From a virus: a DNA stretch of 64,000 nt. Both the position numbers and the translations under genes were made by a program. Location of the stretch: positions 126,001-190,000 of the IMG/VR virus record IMGVR_UViG_3300033146_004404, one strand, 5' to 3'. The number at the start of each line of letters is the position of its first letter. Position 1 is the first letter of the stretch. Below the pieces are notes generated by a model that saw only the letters and a list, made by a program, of their open reading frames with translations, was not told the origin of the DNA and ran no database searches. This document shows positions 27,523-34,493 of this stretch, piece by piece.

Positions 27523-28371
27523 ATGGCAAATGAAAAAGCACCAGCTGCTCCAAAAATAGACATGAGCAAAATAGCTAATGTTCCTAACAGAGCTAAAAAG
27601 AATGGTGGCAATAAGTTTAATTTTACACAAGAAGAAACGGCTTCTCTTCCATCAAAGGGACTTCTATATAGAAATATAACTGAAGATAAAGACATTCTTA
27701 ATGGACAGATAAAAATGTTCAACATGACAGTTAAAGATGAAGAAGTTCTTTCAACATCTAGGTTCCTAAAATCTGGGGCTGCTACAAGAATGGTAATAGA
27801 TAATTGTATCTCTTCTGACATTGATGCTAAAGACATCCTACTTTATGATAGTAATTATCTTTTGTTTTTCTTGAGAAGTATTTCCTATGGAGATGAATAC
27901 AAATTCAAACTAAAATGTAGTAATAGTAGCTGTGAAAAAGAGTTTGGACATACAGTTAAAATATCTGAACTTGAATTTAAAGAGTTACCAGATGATATAA
28001 AAGAACCTTTTGTTGTAACTCTTCCTAAGACTAAATATAAAGTTATGTTTGTATTACCTAGATTAGAGCATTCAGAAGAAATTCATAATAGAAGTAAAAA
28101 CAGAGAGAAAACAACTTCTTCATCAGATCAAAGAATGGTTGATAATTTAATAGTAACAACCATTAAAATAATTGCTCCAGACGGATCAGAAGTTCCTCAT
28201 GGAGACTGGGAAGATTTTTTTGAAGCTATTCCTTCAATGGATAGAGCGACATTAAGTGACGCTTCTAGTTATACGACTGGAGTAGATAAACTCGAAGGGG
28301 TAGTATGTCCATACTGCGAGACTGATTACTCGGGTTCGATCCCTATAGGTGCCGAGTTTTTTCGGTTCTAG
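27523..28371 (+). CDS. Baseplate hub assembly protein, T4 gp26-like
   Basis: A 282-residue protein matching the T4 baseplate hub assembly family: SLPSKGLLYRN near residue 45, an EEVLSTSRFLKSGAATRMV block, CISSDIDAKDILLYDSNYLL, then FFLRSISYGDEYKFKLKC. It has two Cys pairs (CSNSSC about 147-152 and CPYC about 266-269) that suggest a zinc ribbon. gp26 acts in hub assembly and may not remain in the virion. Expressed rightwards, apart from the leftward tail block. Its end overlaps the next gene at a TTTTTTC run, where a +1 frameshift would fuse the two. Confidence 0.75.
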   Translation: MANEKAPAAPKIDMSKIANVPNRAKKNGGNKFNFTQEETASLPSKGLLYRNITEDKDILNGQIKMFNMTVKDEEVLSTSRFLKSGAATRMVIDNCISSDIDAKDILLYDSNYLLFFLRSISYGDEYKFKLKCSNSSCEKEFGHTVKISELEFKELPDDIKEPFVVTLPKTKYKVMFVLPRLEHSEEIHNRSKNREKTTSSSDQRMVDNLIVTTIKIIAPDGSEVPHGDWEDFFEAIPSMDRATLSDASSYTTGVDKLEGVVCPYCETDYSGSIPIGAEFFRF

Positions 28372-28552
28372 TGAAGAAAATTTAGTTCACATACAAGAGA
28401 GCGTCTTTTATTTAGTTAAATGGGGCTTCAGATATGCGGAACTAAAAGATATGCCTTTATTTGAATACAATAAGTATGTAAAAATGCTTAATGAATACAA
28501 TGCTGAAAAGCAAAAGGCAGCTAATCCAGGAGGCACGACAAGGCCAGTTTAA
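28349..28552 (+). CDS. Overlapping hub/tail assembly partner, possibly made by +1 frameshift
   Basis: Sixty-seven codons from the first in-frame GTG. The sequence HIQESVFYLVKWGFRYAELK and MPLFEYNKYVKMLNEYN is typical of small helical proteins encoded just after gp26-like genes, comparable to T4 gp51. There is no credible ribosome site before the GTG. The upstream frame ends TTT TTT CGG TTC TAG; slipping +1 on TTT TTT C gives TTT TTC GGT and enters this frame. The third codon is CGG, rare in this AGA-preferring genome, which would favour slippage. Re-initiation is the alternative. Confidence 0.6.
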   Translation: MPSFFGSSEENLVHIQESVFYLVKWGFRYAELKDMPLFEYNKYVKMLNEYNAEKQKAANPGGTTRPV

Positions 28553-28577
28553 AAGCACTCATTGAGTGCTTTTAAAC
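28547..28577. terminator. Terminator-like hairpin
   Basis: Perfect 14-bp stem GTTTAAAAGCACTC / GAGTGCTTTTAAAC with a three-base loop, starting in the last codons of the hub partner gene. The T-run is only four bases, so termination may be partial. Confidence 0.65.
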
Positions 28578-28589
28578 GTCATGTATTAC

Positions 28590-28618
28590 TTGACAAAAAA
28601 AGAATAATATGTTATACT
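28590..28618 (+). promoter_or_regulatory. Early promoter, upstream of twin pair
   Basis: TTGACA 28590-28595, 17-base spacer, TATACT 28613-28618 with extended TGT. Nearly identical to the promoter 119 bases downstream. Confidence 0.85.
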
Positions 28619-28624
28619 AATTAC

Positions 28625-28708
28625 AGGAAGCGGCGGAGAGGCTCCGGACGACTAACAAAATAGGCTGGAAATTATAATATAGAATTTTAATAAGGTCTTG
28701 AAGAAAAC
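28625..28708 (+). ncRNA. Candidate short RNA / leader between twin early promoters
   Basis: The first 45 bases are G+C-rich, out of keeping with the genome, and contain the hairpin CGGAG-AGG-CTCCG near 28634-28646. No start codon with a ribosome site is present. It may be the start of a longer SSB leader or a separate small RNA; no family recognised. Confidence 0.35.
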
Positions 28709-28737
28709 TTGACAAAAAAAGAATAATATGTTATAAT
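28709..28737 (+). promoter_or_regulatory. Early promoter for the SSB gene
   Basis: TTGACA 28709-28714, 17-base spacer, TATAAT 28732-28737, extended -10 TGT. Predicted start near 28744, leaving an 85-base leader before the SSB ATG. Confidence 0.9.
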
Positions 28738-28744
28738 TAAGTAT

Positions 28745-28807
28745 AAACACCCGAAAGGGAAAACAAATTAAAAATGCCCAAGTGTCCAACACCCCAAAGG
28801 GAAAATG
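28745..28807 (+). promoter_or_regulatory. Possible translational operator in SSB leader
   Basis: Two related units, CACCCGAAAGGGAAAA (about 28748-28763) and CACCCCAAAGGGAAAA (about 28790-28805), each able to fold CCC-loop-GGG. The long unstructured A-rich remainder resembles the situation in T4 gene 32, whose protein binds its own leader. Confidence 0.4.
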
Positions 28808-28828
28808 ACAAAACGGCAAGGAGAAAAA

Positions 28829-29665
28829 ATGAACGCACAAGAAACAAAAGCAATGCTAGCGGCAATGGAATCGGACAACAAGAAAGGTGGAGGATCATTC
28901 TGGTCACCACAACCTGACGAAAACGTAATTCGCTTTCTACCCCCAAATAAAGCTGCTGGAGAAGTAATGCCTTTCTTTCATCACAAAGTTCACTGGATTG
29001 ATGGAACACCTTATGAGTGTATTGCTCAAACATTCACAGATAAAAATGGAAATGTACATGAAGCAGAAATATGCCCAGCTTGTCAGAAATCTAAAAAATT
29101 CTACAAGATTGGTGAGAAGGATTCCGAAGAAAGAGAAATTGCTTATGAGCTATCTGGAAAAGATAGATATGTTTTTAGAATTGTTGATAGAGCAAAGAGT
29201 GATGATGCAGTTGCAAAACCTGAATTTTACGAAGTTGGGCCAACCATCTACAAGAAATTTTATGGTATTATGAAAGGTGGAAGATATGGAAATATCGTTC
29301 ATCCATTAGAAGGAAGAGATTTTATTGTCGATAAACAGGGAACTGGTCGTCGAACAAACTATGACAATAGTGCTCCAGATCCAAATATTACACCAATATT
29401 TGCTGATAGAGAAATGCTGAAAGAAACTCTTACCTATGTTAAGGAAATGAAATACAGTGAATTAATTGAATTTCCTACAGCTGACACTATTAAGAAAGCT
29501 GTTGAAGAGTTCCTTAACCCTGATGAAGTAATGGCAGCACCTGTTAAAGGACAAGCTGTAGAAGTTGGAAACGGAACAGTGGCCACAGAAATTACATCCT
29601 CAGACGTAAAAGCTGAAGAAGCAGATACTGATGCTGTAGATGACATCCTAAGTGAATTCACTTAA
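28829..29665 (+). CDS. Single-stranded DNA-binding protein, T4 gp32-like
   Basis: A 278-residue protein. FWSPQPDENVIRFLPP begins the OB region; HHKVHW with YECIAQTF and EICPACQKS supplies the His/Cys ligands of the gp32 zinc site; KKFYGIMKGGRYGN and GRDFIVDKQG continue the fold. The acidic C-terminus ends DAVDDILSEF, the part of gp32 that contacts replication partners. It coats single strands at the fork and recruits recombination proteins. I place the start at ATG 28829, behind AAGGAG; the in-frame ATG at 28805 has no ribosome site. UvsX follows directly. Confidence 0.85.
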   Translation: MNAQETKAMLAAMESDNKKGGGSFWSPQPDENVIRFLPPNKAAGEVMPFFHHKVHWIDGTPYECIAQTFTDKNGNVHEAEICPACQKSKKFYKIGEKDSEEREIAYELSGKDRYVFRIVDRAKSDDAVAKPEFYEVGPTIYKKFYGIMKGGRYGNIVHPLEGRDFIVDKQGTGRRTNYDNSAPDPNITPIFADREMLKETLTYVKEMKYSELIEFPTADTIKKAVEEFLNPDEVMAAPVKGQAVEVGNGTVATEITSSDVKAEEADTDAVDDILSEFT

Positions 29666-29669
29666 GATT

Positions 29670-29691
29670 AAACACCCTTCGGGGTGTTTTT
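29670..29691 (+). terminator. Terminator with TTCG tetraloop after SSB gene
   Basis: AAACACCC-TTCG-GGGTGTTT followed by TT. It stands between ssb and uvsX and probably attenuates, giving more SSB than UvsX. Confidence 0.8.
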
Positions 29692-29704
29692 AAAAGAAGG
29701 TAAA

Positions 29705-31669
29705 ATGGCAAAAGAAAAAGAAGTAGTAAAAGAATCTTCTGTTTTTGATAGTCTTGATGACATGATTAAAAAGCAATTCAATAACGTAATTGACCTTTCT
29801 AAAGTGGATGGAAAAGTAAAAACTTGGTATGACACTGGAGTTACAGTGTTAAATTATGCTATGTCAAGAAATTTGAGATATGGTATTCCTGGTGGAAGAA
29901 TTACATCGTTTTCAGGATTAAGTGGTTGTATTTTTGATAATACAATTATTAAAGTTAATAGAGGTAAAAGAACTGAGTGTGGAGAGTATACAGTAAAAGA
30001 ATTATATCAAAAAATGGGATATGATGAAAAATATACTGGAAGAAAATTTGATATGTCTTTACCTACGAATACATTTTCTTTTAAAAAAAGCTGTATAGGG
30101 CATAATGAAATTGTTGAAGTTATTGACTCTGGTGAAAAAGAAACTTTCATGTTAAAAACAGAGAGTGGAAAAACAATAATTGTATCAGAAGAACATCCGT
30201 TCAAAGTTCCTGATGAAAACATAAAAGGAAGAGGAGATCCAGAAAAAGATGACTTTGTCGCTTTGAAAGATTTAGTTGTCGGGGAAACAGTAATGGTAAA
30301 GTCTTCTGCTGATCAAGAAGTTGACTTTGGAAGTAGAAAGAAAAACGGAAGAGGAATAAATGATATTCAATATCCTACGAATACTTGGAGAAAAGAGACT
30401 AATGATGTTTTAGAGGGTTTAGCTAAAAAAGAAAATAATAAAAATCATTCTGTTAAACAAAACTTTAGAGATTTTAGACATAATGATTTTCATTGGGAAA
30501 AAATAGTTTCTATCAATAGCGTTGGAAAAAAACACACTTATGACATACGAATGAAAAAGCCATATAGTAATTTTGTAGCTAATGATTTTGTAGTTCACAA
30601 TACAGGTAAATCACTTATTGCAGCAACTGCTATGAGAGATCCACAGATAGATATGATTATTGTTCTGGAAACAGAAGGTGGTGGTCACGCAAAAGAACTT
30701 ATTGAGTTCGCAGGAGTTGATCCTAAAAAAGTAAGAATTGTAAAAGCTCATACTTTTGGTAATTATAAAATAAATAAAAAAACAAACAAAATTGATGAAG
30801 TTGCCGATTCGAAGTTTCCTGCTAAGTTGGAATCTCCTGATAATCACTTTGTTGAAGGCGCAATAAGACAAACGAAGAAAATTGTTAATGCCTTACAGTT
30901 TAATAAGAAGTTAGAAGATGCTAAAATTCTTTTAATTCTTGACTCACTTGGAAACTTGCAGTCAGTTAGAGAGTTCTCTGGAACTGTTGATATGGGAGCA
31001 AGAGCGCAGGATGTTGGTAGATTTTTTAGAACGTTCGACACAGCATTTGAAAAGTCTAACATAGGTTTTGTTTTTACGAATAAAATTTATGTAAACCTTG
31101 GAAATATCTACGATCCTTATAAAGAGACGGGTGGAGTAAATGCTGAATATAATCCTTCAGTTTCTTGTAGGTTTACTGAGATGGCAGCACATGCTGAAGT
31201 TTCAGATAAAGAGATGTCAGCCGAAAAAGACCGGAGAAAAACTTCTCTTGGTTCCTCTTTGAAAAGTATTAGAGGACAGATTATAAAATCTAGGTTTGGA
31301 ACAGAAAGAAGAAATTGTTGGTTCTTGCTTGACTTTGCAGTTGGGCCAGTTAAACATTCTGGATTATTCACACTACTTAAAGATTTTGGATTAGTTTCTA
31401 AATCTGGTAGTAGATACTCTGTTAATGGATGGAGAAAAGATAATTCTTTTTATAAGAAAGACTTCATTAAATTGTTAATGGAAGATGAAGAAGCTAATCT
31501 TGATATCTTCCAAGCTCTATTGGATGCTAAAGAAGTTAGCATGAAAGAAGAAAAAAAGAACTTGAATGTCAATGACTTAACAGAAGTTAATAACATAGAC
31601 GATGAAGAAGATGATGAATACGCAGCTTCAGAAATGATAAATGCTATGGAAAATTTAGAAGAAGGATAA
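29705..31669 (+). CDS. uvsX: UvsX/RecA-like recombinase interrupted by an intein
   Basis: The 654-codon frame encodes a 225-residue intein inside a RecA-fold recombinase of about 429 residues after splicing. The P-loop reads GLSG then TGKS once joined. Other visible parts: IILILDSLGNLQS-type Walker B (KILLILDSLGNLQSVRE), VFTNKIY, GGVNAEYNPSV, and an acidic C-terminus (DDEEDDEY). UvsX forms the filament for strand exchange, repair and origin-independent replication and works with SSB and UvsW, both encoded here. The ATG at 29705 has AGAAGG upstream; an earlier in-frame ATG falls in the terminator. Activity depends on splicing because the intein splits the ATP site. Confidence 0.9.
   Translation: MAKEKEVVKESSVFDSLDDMIKKQFNNVIDLSKVDGKVKTWYDTGVTVLNYAMSRNLRYGIPGGRITSFSGLSGCIFDNTIIKVNRGKRTECGEYTVKELYQKMGYDEKYTGRKFDMSLPTNTFSFKKSCIGHNEIVEVIDSGEKETFMLKTESGKTIIVSEEHPFKVPDENIKGRGDPEKDDFVALKDLVVGETVMVKSSADQEVDFGSRKKNGRGINDIQYPTNTWRKETNDVLEGLAKKENNKNHSVKQNFRDFRHNDFHWEKIVSINSVGKKHTYDIRMKKPYSNFVANDFVVHNTGKSLIAATAMRDPQIDMIIVLETEGGGHAKELIEFAGVDPKKVRIVKAHTFGNYKINKKTNKIDEVADSKFPAKLESPDNHFVEGAIRQTKKIVNALQFNKKLEDAKILLILDSLGNLQSVREFSGTVDMGARAQDVGRFFRTFDTAFEKSNIGFVFTNKIYVNLGNIYDPYKETGGVNAEYNPSVSCRFTEMAAHAEVSDKEMSAEKDRRKTSLGSSLKSIRGQIIKSRFGTERRNCWFLLDFAVGPVKHSGLFTLLKDFGLVSKSGSRYSVNGWRKDNSFYKKDFIKLLMEDEEANLDIFQALLDAKEVSMKEEKKNLNVNDLTEVNNIDDEEDDEYAASEMINAMENLEEG
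29927..30601 (+). other. Mini-intein in the UvsX P-loop
   Basis: It starts at Cys (CIFDNTIIKVNRG) and ends VVHN before Thr+1. Block B is ...KTIIVSEEHPF; blocks F/G are HTYDIRMKKPYSNFVANDFV. At 225 residues with no LAGLIDADG or HNH motif, it appears to lack an endonuclease, though a charged 70-residue linker remains between the halves. Insertion is between G and T of GLSG/TGKS. Confidence 0.9.
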
Positions 31670-31672
31670 ATA

Positions 31673-32005
31673 ATGGCAAAAGAAAAAGTTAAAGATTTAG
31701 AGGCAAGAACAAGCATTTCACCTCTAGGAGAAATGATAATAATCAGCTTTCATAAAGCTGAAAAGAAAAACAAAACAGAGTCTGGGCTTATTCTAATGGA
31801 CAATGGCGAAGACAAGTATCATTCAGTAGTTGACGCTATTGGAAACAAAGTTGATCTTGAGACATGTGGATTTAAAGTTGGAGATAAAATAATCTTTAAT
31901 CAGCACGATGTAATGTCGTTTAATGAAACTGATCCAGAGAATCCTTTGAAGGAAATCCAGAAAGGGCTGATTAAAGCAGACTCTATCTGGGGAGTTTACG
32001 CATAA
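31673..32005 (+). CDS. GroES-like co-chaperonin
   Basis: A 110-residue protein with the GroES order: ISPLGEMIIISF at the N-terminus, a mobile-loop-like KKNKTESGLILMD segment, then VVDAIGNKV, FKVGDKIIFNQHD and a final KADSIWGVY. T4 gp31 and related phage proteins replace host GroES to fold the capsid protein with GroEL. The mobile loop ends in LILM, suitable for GroEL contact. It lies three bases after uvsX and ends exactly one base before the UvsW TTG start, so the three are one operon. The family call is good; whether it folds the capsid or replication proteins is not seen. Confidence 0.75.
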   Translation: MAKEKVKDLEARTSISPLGEMIIISFHKAEKKNKTESGLILMDNGEDKYHSVVDAIGNKVDLETCGFKVGDKIIFNQHDVMSFNETDPENPLKEIQKGLIKADSIWGVYA

Positions 32006-34396
32006 TTGAAGCTTCTTATTACTGACTCTCACATAGCTTTAGGCGGAGTTCCGGATTTGTTGATTAAGGACATAAAAGCCGAGTTCACATTTAAGGACAT
32101 GTCTAAAACTATGACAAGAGGCGGGTTTGATAAGAGGAAAGTTAAAAATGTTTGCTTTGCTGGTCAAAAAGGCAAAGCCCTCGTTTTTAGAGCTGGGTTT
32201 TTAAAGGAGCTTCTGCTTTATTTAAAATCAAGTAATGTAAAACTTGAAGAAATTCAAGATAAAAGAACAAAACTAATAACAGAAAAATATACAGATGGAG
32301 AATTACGAAAGTATTTCAATCCTGATTTTAAATATGTAAAGCATCAAATAGGATCGCTTCAGGCAATGCTTAAGACAAATATTGGCATAATAAAAGCACC
32401 AACATCTGCAGGAAAATGTTTTGGCGAAAATACTGAAATTCTGATGTTTGATGGTTCTATAAAGAAAGTGCAAAAAGTAGTTGTAGGAGATACTATAATG
32501 GGTTGGGACTCAACTCCAAGAAAAGTTTTGTCTACAACTTCTGGAGTTGATACTCTATATAAAATTAAAAACTTAAAGGGTAATGGTTTTCATATAGTTA
32601 ACAGCTCTCACGTTATTACTTTAAAAGCTACAAGAACTTTATCAAAAGAGATAAAAAAGAATGATGTTATAGACATATCATTAAAAGAGTATCTTTTAAA
32701 GAATAAAGACTTTAAAAAAGTATTTAAGTTATTTCAAGAACCAGTTATTGCTTGGCCCGAAGCGAGTCATAAGCTAGATCCATATTTTCTTGGAGTGTGG
32801 CTTGGCGATGGTAGAAGTAACGCTCCTTCTATTACTTCTATAGATAATGAAATTATCGAGTATTTATATGAATATGCAGAATGTTTTAGCGACTTAAGTG
32901 TTTCTGTTTACGAGCAAGAAGATAGATGCAATAATTATGTATTGACAGGACGAAAGAAACAGAAGAATGCTATAACAGAAGAGTTAAGAAGGCTTAATCT
33001 CATTAATAATAAACATATCCCAAACGATTTCTTGATAGATAATTTTGAGAATAGACTAAAGTTACTTGCAGGATTATTAGATACAGATGGCTATTTAGAT
33101 AAAAAGAGAGGAGTGTTTGAGTTCTCTCAGAAAAATAAAAGATTGTCAAGCGAGGTTGTTTTTTTAGCTAAAAGCCTTGGGTTTTATGCTTCTATGAACA
33201 AAGGAAAAAAGAAGTCACAAAATGGAATTGAAGGGTTGTATTATTCATTGTATATAGCTGGAGACATTTGGAAAATACCGACGAAGATAAAAAGAAAACA
33301 GGCTTCCCCAAAGATTAAAAAAAAGCATGAGCTGAAAGATCCAACGAAAATAGGATTTAGCGTTAAAAAATTGGATGAAGGTGATTACTATGGATTTACT
33401 GTCGATGGAGATGGAAGATTTATGCTTGGCGACTTTATAGTTTCTCATAATACTGAAATAATAATTGCATATTTAATGATAACTAAGCTTCCTTGTTTAG
33501 TTTTAGTTGACAGTGTTTCTTTAGCGACACAGACAGTTAGAAGGTTTACTGAAGCTGGACTTAGTTGTGGAATTTGCACTGGAAAAGGAAAGATTGATGG
33601 AGATCATGTTGTTTCAACAATAGGCTCTTATAAAAAACTTGGAGATTTAACTAGGTATAAAACTGTTATTGTTGATGAGTGTCATATAGTTGGCAGCAAG
33701 AGCTTTCAAGAATTTTTTGAATTAACAAACTATCCTTATAGATATGGATTTTCAGCGACTCCGGACGGAAATGATAAGTATAGATTTGCTACTGTTAGGC
33801 AGCACATCGGCGATATCTTATTTGAGATCTATACAAAAGAGTTGATAGAGAATGATGTAATGGCTAAGCCTGTCATAAAATTCTTGACAGTGGATTGTAT
33901 AGCTACTCCTTCGTGGGATTCAGCGTATGATAAATGTATAGTTAATAATAAAAGAAGAAATGAAAAGGTTATAGAGATTGCTGAAGAGCATAAAAATGTT
34001 CCTGTTTTAATTTTATATAAGATTATCGAACACGGAAAGGTCTTGGGAAAAAAGATTCCTAATTCAGTTGTGTTGAGTGGATCTGATAGCAATGCTGTTA
34101 GAGAAGAAGCAATAGCAAAATTTATTTCTGGTGAAATAAAATGTTTAATTGCAAGTAACATTTTTAAACAAGGTATTTCAATCAGCAATATAGAAGTGCT
34201 GATAAATGTTTCAGGCGGCAAGTCTAAAATAGAAGTATTACAGAAAATAGGTAGATCGCTTAGACTAAGCAAAGGTAAAACAACTGCTTTAGTTTATGAT
34301 TTTATGGACTTAGGGAATAAGTTCACAGAGAAGCATTCATTGCAAAGAGAAGATCTTTATAAGAAGAATGGATTTACCGATATAGAGCATTTATAA
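32006..34396 (+). CDS. uvsW: UvsW-like DNA helicase interrupted by an endonuclease intein
   Basis: The 796-codon frame starts with TTG directly after the co-chaperonin stop. After removal of the 345-residue intein a helicase of about 451 residues remains. Motif I is APTSAGK/T (split by the intein), motif Ia LVLVDSVSLATQT, motif II VDECH, motif III GFSATP, then SNIFKQGISI and QKIGRSLRLS for motifs V and VI. T4 UvsW unwinds branched recombination intermediates and R-loops and moves the phage from origin- to recombination-dependent replication. The N-terminal 110 residues fit the UvsW DNA-binding domain. Function requires splicing. Confidence 0.9.
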   Translation: MKLLITDSHIALGGVPDLLIKDIKAEFTFKDMSKTMTRGGFDKRKVKNVCFAGQKGKALVFRAGFLKELLLYLKSSNVKLEEIQDKRTKLITEKYTDGELRKYFNPDFKYVKHQIGSLQAMLKTNIGIIKAPTSAGKCFGENTEILMFDGSIKKVQKVVVGDTIMGWDSTPRKVLSTTSGVDTLYKIKNLKGNGFHIVNSSHVITLKATRTLSKEIKKNDVIDISLKEYLLKNKDFKKVFKLFQEPVIAWPEASHKLDPYFLGVWLGDGRSNAPSITSIDNEIIEYLYEYAECFSDLSVSVYEQEDRCNNYVLTGRKKQKNAITEELRRLNLINNKHIPNDFLIDNFENRLKLLAGLLDTDGYLDKKRGVFEFSQKNKRLSSEVVFLAKSLGFYASMNKGKKKSQNGIEGLYYSLYIAGDIWKIPTKIKRKQASPKIKKKHELKDPTKIGFSVKKLDEGDYYGFTVDGDGRFMLGDFIVSHNTEIIIAYLMITKLPCLVLVDSVSLATQTVRRFTEAGLSCGICTGKGKIDGDHVVSTIGSYKKLGDLTRYKTVIVDECHIVGSKSFQEFFELTNYPYRYGFSATPDGNDKYRFATVRQHIGDILFEIYTKELIENDVMAKPVIKFLTVDCIATPSWDSAYDKCIVNNKRRNEKVIEIAEEHKNVPVLILYKIIEHGKVLGKKIPNSVVLSGSDSNAVREEAIAKFISGEIKCLIASNIFKQGISISNIEVLINVSGGKSKIEVLQKIGRSLRLSKGKTTALVYDFMDLGNKFTEKHSLQREDLYKKNGFTDIEHL
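32417..33451 (+). other. LAGLIDADG-containing intein in the UvsW P-loop
   Basis: Begins CFGENTEILMFDG and ends GDFIVSHN before Thr+1. The central endonuclease has FLGVWLGDGR and LLAGLLDTDGY as its two motifs, about 115 residues apart, so the intein may still be mobile. 345 residues. Insertion lies between Lys and Thr of the Walker A motif. Confidence 0.92.
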
Positions 34397-34401
34397 TTAT
34401 G

Positions 34402-34453
34402 AACGCTTCCAAGTTATGTAAAGATACATATATAACTCGGAAGCGTTTTTTTG
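34402..34453 (+). terminator. Terminator after uvsW
   Basis: Outer stem AACGCTTCC / GGAAGCGTT and inner AGTTAT / ATAACT, then a T-run. The loop contains GTAAAGATACA, a near-match to the late promoter motif. Confidence 0.85.
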
Positions 34454-34466
34454 TCTTCCATATAAT

Positions 34467-34477
34467 GTAAAGATAAC
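34467..34477 (+). promoter_or_regulatory. Late promoter motif (GTAAAGATAAC)
   Basis: GTAAAGATAAC then ATAAAGG, 16 bases before the ATG at 34494. Short arms (TTCC/GGAA and ATGT/ACAT) could fold the motif into a hairpin touching the ribosome site. Confidence 0.65.
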
Positions 34478-34493
34478 ATAAAGGAAAACATTA

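Noticed and set aside
27435-27836. Minus-strand open frame opposite the gp26-like gene
   Set aside because: It is a mirror of a well-supported coding sequence, without ribosome site or recognisable protein features.
28620-28665. tRNA or tRNA fragment in the G+C-rich segment
   Set aside because: No cloverleaf, no T-loop GTTC consensus and no CCA end can be drawn.
29684-29704. Earlier in-frame ATG for UvsX
   Set aside because: It falls inside the SSB terminator hairpin with no ribosome site; the ATG at 29705 has AGAAGG at proper spacing.
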